NCBI GenBank assembly: GCA_017542245.1
Contig: JAFXXN010000107.1
Location: forward strand, 100,882 to 164,881
DNA: 64,000 nt
Reading direction: 5' to 3'
Source: Lachnospiraceae bacterium
GTDB taxonomy: Bacteria > Bacillota > Clostridia > Lachnospirales > Lachnospiraceae
A program made the position numbers and the translations under genes. Shown one piece after another: positions 8,771 to 16,611 of the stretch (its first letter is position 1; each line of letters begins with the position of its first letter). The notes beneath the pieces are model-generated. The model searched no databases. It was not told the DNA's origin and worked only from the letters and a program-made list of their open reading frames with translations.

Positions 8771-10021
8771 TACTTCCTTTATATACGGTTCTTCCTCTTC
8801 AGATATCGGAATCATAACAAATCTCATACCGTCAATATTCTCAATCTTTATTGTTTCGGCACGATCTGTCGGTATTAATATCTTTACCCGCCCGGCTTCG
8901 TTTTCTTTCAGATCATCCTCTTCTGAAATATCATTTTTTCCATCGCCAGAAGTGACTTCTGCTTTATCCAGCTTCTGTTTCAGTTCAACTATTTCCTTTA
9001 CCAGTTCCTTTTCACGGCGCTCACCTTCACTTGATCTTAAGGCCTTTTTATCAACAAAGCTCTGTGCGCTCGGAGGTTCCTTATCAAAAGCTTCTTCACA
9101 GGTTTCAACAATCTTTTTTACATAGGCTTCTTCCTTAACAACATCCTTAACTGCTTCTGTAAGTATATCTCTGTCTAATATTTTTCCACTGACATCTTCT
9201 CCTTCAGCTGTACGTTCTTCCAACAGGCAGTTCAGGTTATCATGTATCTCAAGAATTGTATCCCGTATCTTCTCCCTGTTTTCAGTACCGAAAGATTCTT
9301 CCACGGCATCTTTTAGCACTTCCCTGCATTGTGTCGCAGTCTTTTTAGTACAGCATCCTATGACTGAATCTATTATCTCATCATGAATCTCAGAAGAATC
9401 CTTTGTATAATAACAGACATGATGAGTATCCGTCTGTCTGTCTGAGAAACAAGGAAACATAAATGCCACATCCGGAGCGCCGACAACCCAGTCCTTTTCT
9501 CTTGCTCCCATCCTGTTCTCGGCAGGAAGATAGCCAAGGCCTGCTTTTGTTTGGTTAACAGGACATATACTCACCAAAATATACGAAAAGACTTCTTCCG
9601 ATTCATCCAGTTTCAATTTATCCGTAGTCTTTACAGGTACATCATAATTATCGGCAAGTACAGTTATCAGGAAATTCCCTTCGAAAACATAACTGTCTAT
9701 GATCCTGTCAAACAGCAGATTTAAAAGATCTTCATTCTTTAGTCCGCTTTCTTTCAGAGAAGTCAGCAATCTGTAATTTTCTCCTTGTTCCTGTGAAGAA
9801 GTAAAAGCCAGTTCAAGAAGGTTATCTCCGATATTACCCGAAAGCGACTTCTTTGCTATATCCAGATATTTAAAAATTTCCTCTTCCGGAAGGTTAAGAA
9901 ACACTTCATTCTGTACAACCACTTTTTCTCTTGAACTGTTTACATAACACAATGCCATCCTGCTTATGGAGTTATCCTTAACAAACCTTCTTCTTAATTC
10001 GTTTCTGTCTGAATTTGTCAT
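8768..10021 (-). CDS. DUF4317 family protein
   Basis: A 417-residue protein of unknown function matching DUF4317, a family common in Lachnospiraceae. The N-terminus NELRRRFVKDNSISRMALCYV is diagnostic to my eye. It has no signal peptide or membrane helix and is acidic. A coiled-coil stretch rich in Lys/Glu lies near residues 325-355, and there is a short acidic C-terminal domain. It sits 27 bp downstream of the GHL10 gene on the same strand and ends in the shared terminator. It is probably cytosolic; no function can be assigned. Confidence 0.85.
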   Translation of the reverse strand: MTNSDRNELRRRFVKDNSISRMALCYVNSSREKVVVQNEVFLNLPEEEIFKYLDIAKKSLSGNIGDNLLELAFTSSQEQGENYRLLTSLKESGLKNEDLLNLLFDRIIDSYVFEGNFLITVLADNYDVPVKTTDKLKLDESEEVFSYILVSICPVNQTKAGLGYLPAENRMGAREKDWVVGAPDVAFMFPCFSDRQTDTHHVCYYTKDSSEIHDEIIDSVIGCCTKKTATQCREVLKDAVEESFGTENREKIRDTILEIHDNLNCLLEERTAEGEDVSGKILDRDILTEAVKDVVKEEAYVKKIVETCEEAFDKEPPSAQSFVDKKALRSSEGERREKELVKEIVELKQKLDKAEVTSGDGKNDISEEDDLKENEAGRVKILIPTDRAETIKIENIDGMRFVMIPISEEEEPYIKEV

Positions 10022-10048
10022 ATTTTCATCCTCTCAAAATATTAATAT

Positions 10049-11365
10049 CTAGCCCAAGATCTCATCACGAAGGTTTTCTACCATTTCTTTATTCTTTGAG
10101 CTGATCATGTCTGAATAGTCAAATACTATGAACCCGGAAGCTCTTCCGCTCTTTCTTAAGAATCTGACCATATCGGCAAGCAGATACTGATTATACCATT
10201 CAGTATCCGTTATCTTATCAAGAGAACTTATATTATTGTTTTCATTCATCTTATAAGCAGGAAGCCCTGCATAAACTCTTACATTATCGTTTTTTGCGGC
10301 AGCTATCCATTTTAAAAGAGTCTCATAGAAAGGGAAAATATTTCTGCTGTTAAAACTCCAATAAAGCTGCGGGCAGATATAATCAATATATCCGTCTTCC
10401 GACATCCATGTCCTATAATCCACATACCAGCAGTCGTCATCATCGAAATAATCTATATATCCGCCGGGACTGATGCCAAATACAACTTCCGGGTTCGTTT
10501 CCTTTACAGCCTTATAAACATCACTTACGAGAATATTTACATTATTCATTCTCCACTCAACTATAGAAAGAGCCTTTTTCCCGGAAGATATTCTTTTTTC
10601 TTTATATTTTTCATACTCCGGCGCATCGAAATTGTTTTTATAGTTACTGCCTAATGCCGGATAAAAATAGTCGTCAAAATGTACCCCGTCAACGTCATAA
10701 TTTTCTACTATTTCCTTTACTCCGTTAACGATCAGTGTTCTTACAGCCTTTATAGAAGGATTAAGGTAAAGAGCTCCGTCAAACTCAAGTACGTTCCTGT
10801 CATCGGAAGTCTTGGAATTTGTAAGCCATTTTCTTGCCTTGTTCTTCTTTGAAAGTTTATCTACATCTGTACCGTAATTCCATGAACCGCTTATACGGTA
10901 AGGGTTGATCCATGCATGGATTTCAAGATTTCTCTTATGGGCTTCCTCTACCATGATCTCCAATGGATCGTATCCTGGATTTTTGCCCTGTTTTCCTGAG
11001 GCATATGCTGACCACGGAAAATAGGATGATTCATACATTGCATCTCCAAAAGGACGAACATGGACTACAACAGCATTCATCCCAAATGAAACAGCATTGT
11101 CAAACATCTCTTCAACATATTTTGTAAATTCTGTCTTTGAGTACTCACAAGAATCCGCAAAATCATAATATGCAATCCATACGGCTCTGAACTCTTTTTC
11201 ACTCTGTTCAGTTATCTCAGTATCTTTTTCTTCAATGATTTCTTCGGCATAAATTCTGTCATTGCCGGTTAATTGAAAAAATACCAGCACCATTAAAAGG
11301 CAAAGAAGTATCTTAAAATATCCATTTTCAGAACCCTTACCGTAAGCTTTAAAGCTATGTTTCAT
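10049..11365 (-). CDS. Secreted GHL10-family glycosidase-like protein (DUF187)
   Basis: A 438-residue exported protein with a signal peptide or N-terminal membrane segment near residues 18-42. The family hallmarks are FRAVWIAYYD, the barrel strand AVVVHVRPFGDAMYESSYFPWS, EIHAWINPYRIS, the likely catalytic region VDGVHFDDYFYP, and DYICPQLYWS. Family members hydrolyse polysaccharides or peptidoglycan-like glycans; the substrate here is unknown. GGAGGAGGAG precedes the start. It is transcribed toward DUF4317, probably from the promoter at 11406-11434. Confidence 0.9.
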   Translation of the reverse strand: MKHSFKAYGKGSENGYFKILLCLLMVLVFFQLTGNDRIYAEEIIEEKDTEITEQSEKEFRAVWIAYYDFADSCEYSKTEFTKYVEEMFDNAVSFGMNAVVVHVRPFGDAMYESSYFPWSAYASGKQGKNPGYDPLEIMVEEAHKRNLEIHAWINPYRISGSWNYGTDVDKLSKKNKARKWLTNSKTSDDRNVLEFDGALYLNPSIKAVRTLIVNGVKEIVENYDVDGVHFDDYFYPALGSNYKNNFDAPEYEKYKEKRISSGKKALSIVEWRMNNVNILVSDVYKAVKETNPEVVFGISPGGYIDYFDDDDCWYVDYRTWMSEDGYIDYICPQLYWSFNSRNIFPFYETLLKWIAAAKNDNVRVYAGLPAYKMNENNNISSLDKITDTEWYNQYLLADMVRFLRKSGRASGFIVFDYSDMISSKNKEMVENLRDEILG

Positions 11366-11405
11366 AAAGCTTTCTCCTCCTCCGGATCAAAATGATAACG
11401 ATATG

Positions 11406-11434
11406 ATTATAGACATTCTGTCCGAAGAAATCAA
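11406..11434 (-). promoter_or_regulatory. Promoter of GHL10-DUF4317
   Basis: Minus strand: -35 TTGATT (11434-11429), 17 bp spacer, -10 TATAAT (11411-11406). It starts just past the stop codon of the heptad-repeat gene. Confidence 0.7.
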
Positions 11435-11436
11435 GC

Positions 11437-13563
11437 TTATTTTATCTCTTCTGTTCTGTATATGAACTTAACCTGTCCAGCCATTCCGTCAGCTATACCT
11501 GAATAGTTGTTATATTCTTTTGCCAGGCCGCCCAGTGCCTCCATTCTCGAAACAAACCCTTCAAGGTCTCCTTCAATCGCTTCTACAAGTTTCTTAATAG
11601 CTTTCTCATTAAACTCCTTTATTCCGTCACTAAGCTGTACAGAACCGTCATGAAGCTGAGTTATTCCGTCTTTCAGTGCAGGCATATTATCTTTTAAAAG
11701 ATTGATTCCGTCGTTAAGAGCACCTGAACCGTTATATATCTGTTCTGTTCCTGCTTTAAGATCCTCAGTACCTTTCTTCAACTCGTCCGAACCTGTTTTC
11801 AGTGATCCTAAGCCATCTTTCAGAGTCGCAGAACCTGTCTTAAGTTCAGAAGCTCCGTTCTTTATTCCGTCTACACCGGATTTAAGTTCTGTAGTTCCGT
11901 TCTTTAGTGACTCCGATCCGGCCTTTATCGTAGCAACACCTTCTGCAGACTTTGCAACACCCGCAGTATATGCACCAAGTCCCTGATAGAAAGTATTATA
12001 ACCGTCAAGGGACGCTTTTAATTCTGCAGCAGCCTTTGCTTTAGCTGCATAAACTGCACTTGTGGCAGGATCTGCTTTTTTATATCCCTCAGCTGCCTGG
12101 TTAAGTTTAAGAATAACACCATCGAGTACCTGTGAATAGTTATCTACTGTTAATGCTGGTATTTCAGCGCCTGCTTCCTTAAGCTGGTTAGAAGCGGTTC
12201 CAAGCATTGCATTAAATACATCAAGGGCTCCCTTCATCAGATTATCATTATTACCTGCAAGTGTATCAAGACCGGTTTTAAGCTGTCCGATTCCTGCATC
12301 GAGTAATCCTGCTCCGCTTTCCAACTGTTCTGTTCCGGTCTTCAGCTGTCCTGCTCCGGCCTCTAACTGACCAAGTCCGTCATAAAGCTGTCCTGCTCCG
12401 GCCTCAAGTTTTCCGGCTCCGTCACTTAATTGTTCAGCACCGCTCTTGAGCTTGCCAACTCCGTCATCAGCAGCTTTTATACCATTTTTAAGATCAAGCG
12501 ACCCATTTGCAAGTTTTACTATGCCGTCTTCAAGGTCACCTGATTTTGCAAGCAGTTCTGCAAGACCTTCACTCAATGCTCCCGATCCGTCTGTAAGCTG
12601 TTTCATTGCGTCGGTTAACTGTCCCATAGACTCACTCACATTGTCTAATGAAGATATATCCAGACTGCTTATCTTTTCGAATATCTCATCAGTTGCGGCC
12701 GTTACAGTCATTCCAAGACTAAAATCTTTAACATCCGCCTCTATCTCAATACTTTCCGGAATCGTGAACTTTTCCCTGTCAATTTTCAAACTGTCCTGTA
12801 ATCCCGGAAATGCTATTCCGACTACCACAGTTCTGGAACCGTCATTAAGCAGCCTTGCATTAGAAGCTTTAATCTCACTGAATCTGTCATCGTCAAGGAT
12901 AACTCCTGATATTACGGCAAAAGGAATCTGCATTTCTTCTTCCTTTCCGTTTATGTTAACTGTTTTTCTTGTTGTATTCTCATACTCAAATCTTATCACG
13001 GTATGTCCGGATTTTCCTTTTATCTCATCAGGAGTCATTTCTTTTCCGTCAAGGAAATATCTTACTCTGACATTTACCGGGAGCTTATCGTCACTTGTTC
13101 CCTGATAGCTGATATCTGAACCATTTGCTGTCCATGCACAGTTTGTGCCGTTTTGCGAAAAGGTCTCATCACCTTTTACATTTATAATATCTTTAAGTGA
13201 ACTTACATCATTAATTGTTGTATCCTTAAGATTATTCTTTATCCAATCACTGACAATAACCTTCTGGATATTCCCATTAGCATCTGAAATGACATATACA
13301 GTCTCATCCTTAACCGTTTTAGAACTGTCCGAATCACTTTCTGATGATAAAAGGCTGTTAATAAGACTGCTCGCATCCTTTCCTATCTGTTCTGTTCCAT
13401 CAGTAATAGGATCTCCTGTATTAACTTCAAGCTCCCCAGTTGTTACGGTAGCAACACCGTTTTCGGTATCTTCAGCCCATACCTCCGAAGCAGTCTTAAT
13501 GCCGGTGATAATTAGAGCTGCACTCAAACCCAGAGATATAATCCCCATTGTAATCTTTTTCAT
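11437..13563 (-). CDS. Exported xxxLxxG heptad-repeat protein (YhgE-like ectodomain)
   Basis: A 708-residue exported protein with an N-terminal membrane or signal segment (about 5-30). The middle and C-terminal half carry two long runs of heptads of the form xxxLxxG (for example GAGQLYDGLGQLEAGAGQL), as in the YhgE/Pip family and TIGR03057, which probably form long helical bundles outside the membrane. An Ala-rich segment (about 450-520) separates the runs. It lacks the C-terminal membrane helices of YhgE. Its start overlaps the stop of the MMPL transporter gene (TGATG), so it is likely the transporter's extracellular partner or adaptor. The Leu/Gly periodicity gives many in-frame DNA repeats. 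Confidence 0.87.
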   Translation of the reverse strand: MKKITMGIISLGLSAALIITGIKTASEVWAEDTENGVATVTTGELEVNTGDPITDGTEQIGKDASSLINSLLSSESDSDSSKTVKDETVYVISDANGNIQKVIVSDWIKNNLKDTTINDVSSLKDIINVKGDETFSQNGTNCAWTANGSDISYQGTSDDKLPVNVRVRYFLDGKEMTPDEIKGKSGHTVIRFEYENTTRKTVNINGKEEEMQIPFAVISGVILDDDRFSEIKASNARLLNDGSRTVVVGIAFPGLQDSLKIDREKFTIPESIEIEADVKDFSLGMTVTAATDEIFEKISSLDISSLDNVSESMGQLTDAMKQLTDGSGALSEGLAELLAKSGDLEDGIVKLANGSLDLKNGIKAADDGVGKLKSGAEQLSDGAGKLEAGAGQLYDGLGQLEAGAGQLKTGTEQLESGAGLLDAGIGQLKTGLDTLAGNNDNLMKGALDVFNAMLGTASNQLKEAGAEIPALTVDNYSQVLDGVILKLNQAAEGYKKADPATSAVYAAKAKAAAELKASLDGYNTFYQGLGAYTAGVAKSAEGVATIKAGSESLKNGTTELKSGVDGIKNGASELKTGSATLKDGLGSLKTGSDELKKGTEDLKAGTEQIYNGSGALNDGINLLKDNMPALKDGITQLHDGSVQLSDGIKEFNEKAIKKLVEAIEGDLEGFVSRMEALGGLAKEYNNYSGIADGMAGQVKFIYRTEEIK

Positions 13564-15659
13564 CAGATATTTACCTCCATATTCTTCTTCGTACTGCAGG
13601 ATTTCATTCCGGCAGTTGTTTTTATGATTATTCCGTCAAAAAGCATCAGCATGGCAGGTAATGCCAGCACAACCAATACTACACTGATTACCGCTCCTCT
13701 GGCTAAAAGCATGCACATCGAGCTAATAATATCTATATCCGAATAAACGGCTACACCAAATGTTGCTGAAAACAATCCCATGCCGGATACGATGATCGAA
13801 GCAAGAGAAGTAGAAAGTGCTGTCTTTATTGCTGTTACTTTATCAGCCCCCTCTATCCTCTCCTTCTTATATCTGGTAGTCATGAGTATCGCATAGTCCA
13901 CAGTTGCTCCCAGCTGGATGGTACTGATACAGATTGGAGCTATAAACGGAAGTGACTCACCCATATAATGAGGAATTCCAAGATTAATAAATATTGCTGC
14001 CTCTATAACAGTTATAAGTATTATCGGAAGTGATATGCTCTTTACTACCAAAGCTATGATAATAAATATGGCTATTATTGATATCATATTAACAACCTTG
14101 AAATCCTTATCGGTTGTTTCAATCATATCCTTCATACAAGGAGCTTCACCTATAAGCATTCCTTCAGGATCATGTTTTTTAAGTATGGCATTTAAACTGT
14201 TTATCTGCTCGTTGGCATCATCGCTTGCAATCCGGTACTCTGAATTGATAAGCATCAGCTTCCATCTGTCACTGACAAGAATCTTTTTTATTGAAGCAGG
14301 AAGGATATCTTCCGGAACTCCTGCTCCGATAAGTGATTCTAATCCGAGAACCTTTTTTACACCACTTACCTGTTCCATTTCTTTCATCATATTCCTTATA
14401 TCTTTGGACGGAAGCGAAGAATCGATCAATATCATATGTGTTGAAGCGACATTAAATTCTTCTTTAAGTTTACTGTTTGCTATCACATAGTCCAAATCCT
14501 GGGGCAGCTTATCTCCCATATCATAATAAACTTCATCATTTGTTTTTGAGTATCCTATAAAAGCCGGTACCAATACGATAAAGAATATAATCAGAAAAAC
14601 AGGGAATTTTTTTACTGTAAATCCTGAAAAAGCATCCATTTTCGGAAGCAGGGATTTATGCATGCATTTTTGTAAAGGCTTATCCAAAACAAGGATCATA
14701 GCAGGAAGTACTGTAACACATCCTATCACACCAAGTACAACACCCTTAGCCATAACAATTCCAATATCTCTTCCCATTGTAAAAGTCATAAAGCAAAGAG
14801 CAATGAAACCTGCTATTGTCGTTATAGAACTGCCTACAACACTTGTCAGGGTATTATGTATTGCTTCTGCCATTGCCTCATGCCGGTCCTCAGTCTTGCT
14901 GCACGCTTCATTATAGCTGTGCCACAGGAATATCGAATAGTCCATTGTAACCGCCAACTGTAAAACCGCTGAAAGTGCTTTAGTTATATATGAAATCTCT
15001 CCTAAAAGGAAATTGCTTCCAAGGTTCAGTACAATCATCATACCGATTGAAACAAGGAAGACTATAGGAATGATCCAATTGTCCAAAAGTATGATCATAG
15101 CTATCAAAGCCAATACAACAGCTATTGCAACATATATTGGCTCTTCGCGTTCACAAAGATCTTTAAGATCAGTTACCATAGCGGATAACCCCGAAACAAA
15201 ACATTGCTTACCGGCGATAGAACGGATTTCTTTTATTGCATCCATTGTAATATCAGCTGATGTGGAACTGTCAAAGAAAACCGCCATCATTGTGGAATTC
15301 TCTGTATTAAAAATCTCATATATACTTTTCGGAAGAATTTCAAGCGGAATTGAAAGATCCGCTATCGTATCATACCAGATAACGCTTTCCACATGATCAA
15401 CCTTTTCTATTTTCTGTTTTAATACCGCAACATCATGTACCGGCATGTCCTCCAGAATGACAAGTGAAAACGCACCTTTTCCGAAATTCCTCATTAATTC
15501 ATCCTGACCTTTAATGGTCTCAAATTCCTTCGGCAGATAATTTAGCATATCATAATTTACCCTGGTATTAATATATCCAAGTACCGAAGGAACCATAAGC
15601 GCAAGTGTAAGAACCAGTATAACAATCCGGTATCTTACAACAGCCTTTGAAAACCTCAT
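13563..15659 (-). CDS. MMPL/RND-family transporter
   Basis: A 698-residue membrane protein of the RND superfamily, MMPL branch. Two homologous halves are visible, each with an extracellular domain and a bundle of about five to six helices. The half-signatures are VTMDYSIFLWHSY and ATVDYAILMTTRYKKER, with the Asp-Tyr pair typical of proton-coupled MMPL transporters. It probably exports a lipid or hydrophobic compound. It is translationally coupled to the heptad-repeat protein and lies downstream of a TetR-type regulator, an arrangement common for drug or lipid efflux in Firmicutes. GGAGG is upstream of the start. Confidence 0.93.
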   Translation of the reverse strand: MRFSKAVVRYRIVILVLTLALMVPSVLGYINTRVNYDMLNYLPKEFETIKGQDELMRNFGKGAFSLVILEDMPVHDVAVLKQKIEKVDHVESVIWYDTIADLSIPLEILPKSIYEIFNTENSTMMAVFFDSSTSADITMDAIKEIRSIAGKQCFVSGLSAMVTDLKDLCEREEPIYVAIAVVLALIAMIILLDNWIIPIVFLVSIGMMIVLNLGSNFLLGEISYITKALSAVLQLAVTMDYSIFLWHSYNEACSKTEDRHEAMAEAIHNTLTSVVGSSITTIAGFIALCFMTFTMGRDIGIVMAKGVVLGVIGCVTVLPAMILVLDKPLQKCMHKSLLPKMDAFSGFTVKKFPVFLIIFFIVLVPAFIGYSKTNDEVYYDMGDKLPQDLDYVIANSKLKEEFNVASTHMILIDSSLPSKDIRNMMKEMEQVSGVKKVLGLESLIGAGVPEDILPASIKKILVSDRWKLMLINSEYRIASDDANEQINSLNAILKKHDPEGMLIGEAPCMKDMIETTDKDFKVVNMISIIAIFIIIALVVKSISLPIILITVIEAAIFINLGIPHYMGESLPFIAPICISTIQLGATVDYAILMTTRYKKERIEGADKVTAIKTALSTSLASIIVSGMGLFSATFGVAVYSDIDIISSMCMLLARGAVISVVLVVLALPAMLMLFDGIIIKTTAGMKSCSTKKNMEVNI

Positions 15660-15691
15660 GATAAAACCTCCATTTCTTTTAACACTCCTTC

Positions 15692-15720
15692 ATTAGCACT
15701 CGTGTCTTTAAACTGCTAAT
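15692..15720. promoter_or_regulatory. Inverted repeat upstream of MMPL gene (possible operator)
   Basis: ATTAGCA (15692-15698) and TGCTAAT (15714-15720) form a perfect 7 bp inverted repeat 15 bp apart, downstream of the -10 at 15721-15726. A TetR site is possible but not proven. Confidence 0.35.
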
Positions 15721-15749
15721 ACTATAATAACCATTCTTTGTATATACAA
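15721..15749 (-). promoter_or_regulatory. Promoter of MMPL operon
   Basis: Minus strand: -35 TTGTAT (15749-15744), 17 bp spacer, -10 TATAGT (15726-15721). Confidence 0.6.
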
Positions 15750-15754
15750 TAGTC

Positions 15755-15786
15755 AAAAAAAAACACGTGACCAAAATTTAGTCACG
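15755..15786 (-). terminator. Terminator of the tetR gene
   Basis: Minus strand: stem CGTGAC/GTCACG with a 9-base loop, then a run of nine or more T, just after the tetR stop. Confidence 0.8.
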
Positions 15787-15806
15787 CGTTTATATCTGTC
15801 TATATT

Positions 15807-16352
15807 TTAATTATTTACAAACTGCCCAAAGAACATTTTGTTTAGTTCGCAAAACCTTTCTATTCCTGCTTCAGTATCTTCCTCCATTCCGTTATTAAGC
15901 CAATCAATCGCGAATCCGAAACACTCACATTTATAAAACTTTAGTACTACCTTTCTGTCAAAACCCTTTAGCATACTCCTGTCAAATATCGGATTCATAT
16001 ACTCATCTATAACATAATCGCATATCTTCCACAAATGCTGTTCAAAAATATCTCTGTTAATAGAATTATAAATATGTAAAATTGCTTTTCTTTTCATAGA
16101 TGCAAAAGCAAGAATAGCTTTAATACAGGTTTCTATAGAGTCTATGGTAGTATATTCTTTCATTATATCGTCTGCTTCTTCCCTGACTATTTCTTCTATC
16201 AGTGCCGGAATGTCCTGATAGTGATAATAAAAAGAATTACGGTTTATCTTACATTCAGCAACAAGCAGCTTAACTGTTATCTGGCTTAAGGGCATTTTTT
16301 CAAGAAGTTTTAAAAACGTATTCTTAATTTCCTTTTTTGTAAATTGTGTCAT
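15807..16352 (-). CDS. TetR/AcrR-family transcriptional regulator
   Basis: A 181-residue regulator with an N-terminal helix-turn-helix: SQITVKLLVAECKINRNSFYYHYQD, of which NSFYYHY is the recognition-helix signature. The C-terminal ligand domain resembles the DhaS-like group. It has its own promoter and terminator and lies upstream of the MMPL/heptad-repeat pair, so it is the likely repressor of that exporter. Two copies of a 12 bp sequence lie in its leader and are candidate operators. The ligand is unknown. Confidence 0.9.
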   Translation of the reverse strand: MTQFTKKEIKNTFLKLLEKMPLSQITVKLLVAECKINRNSFYYHYQDIPALIEEIVREEADDIMKEYTTIDSIETCIKAILAFASMKRKAILHIYNSINRDIFEQHLWKICDYVIDEYMNPIFDRSMLKGFDRKVVLKFYKCECFGFAIDWLNNGMEEDTEAGIERFCELNKMFFGQFVNN

Positions 16353-16360
16353 TCCATACC

Positions 16361-16417
16361 TCTGTTTTGCAGAATTTTCGATTATCCGGTTTTTCTGTTT
16401 TGCAGTTAATCAAAACA
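16361..16417. promoter_or_regulatory. Repeated motif in tetR leader (candidate TetR operators)
   Basis: TCTGTTTTGCAG occurs twice (16361-16372 and 16394-16405). The second copy overlaps a 7 bp inverted repeat TGTTTTG/CAAAACA (16396-16417). Both lie between the promoter and the start codon, suiting autorepression. Confidence 0.45.
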
Positions 16418-16447
16418 CCGATTATCATAAAGCATACTGATTGGATA

Positions 16448-16476
16448 AGTATAACAAAATAACTCAGTTTTGACAA
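16448..16476 (-). promoter_or_regulatory. Promoter of tetR
   Basis: Minus strand: -35 TTGTCA (16476-16471), 17 bp spacer, -10 TATACT (16453-16448). Confidence 0.7.
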
Positions 16477-16490
16477 CATTTTTTTCAGAG

Positions 16491-16519
16491 TTGCATATAA
16501 TCATAGAATATGGTAGAAT
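16491..16519 (+). promoter_or_regulatory. Promoter of the Big2-solute-binding protein gene
   Basis: -35 TTGCAT (16491-16496), 17 bp spacer, -10 TAGAAT (16514-16519). Confidence 0.6.
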
Positions 16520-16537
16520 TTATGTATCTTTAAATGA

Positions 16538-16580
16538 TAGGTATAGTATCCTGATCAGCTTTTAGGATATCTAAAACCTA
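16538..16580 (+). promoter_or_regulatory. Structured 5' leader hairpin
   Basis: TAGGT (16538-16542) pairs with ACCTA (16576-16580) and TATCCT (16547-16552) with AGGATA (16564-16569), making a two-step hairpin in the roughly 85-nt leader. It ends about 20 bp before the AGGAGG ribosome site. It may affect mRNA stability; no known riboswitch was recognised. Confidence 0.4.
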
Positions 16581-16611
16581 CCAAAAATATATATTAATAG
16601 GAGGGTTCAAA

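Noticed and set aside
12446-13105. Long open frame (219 codons) on the plus strand, antisense to the heptad-repeat gene
   Set aside because: It mirrors the repeat codon pattern of the real gene, is Ser/Pro-rich, and has no ribosome site.
14035-14490. Open frame of 151 codons antisense to the MMPL gene
   Set aside because: A shadow of a well-supported membrane protein; no initiation signals.
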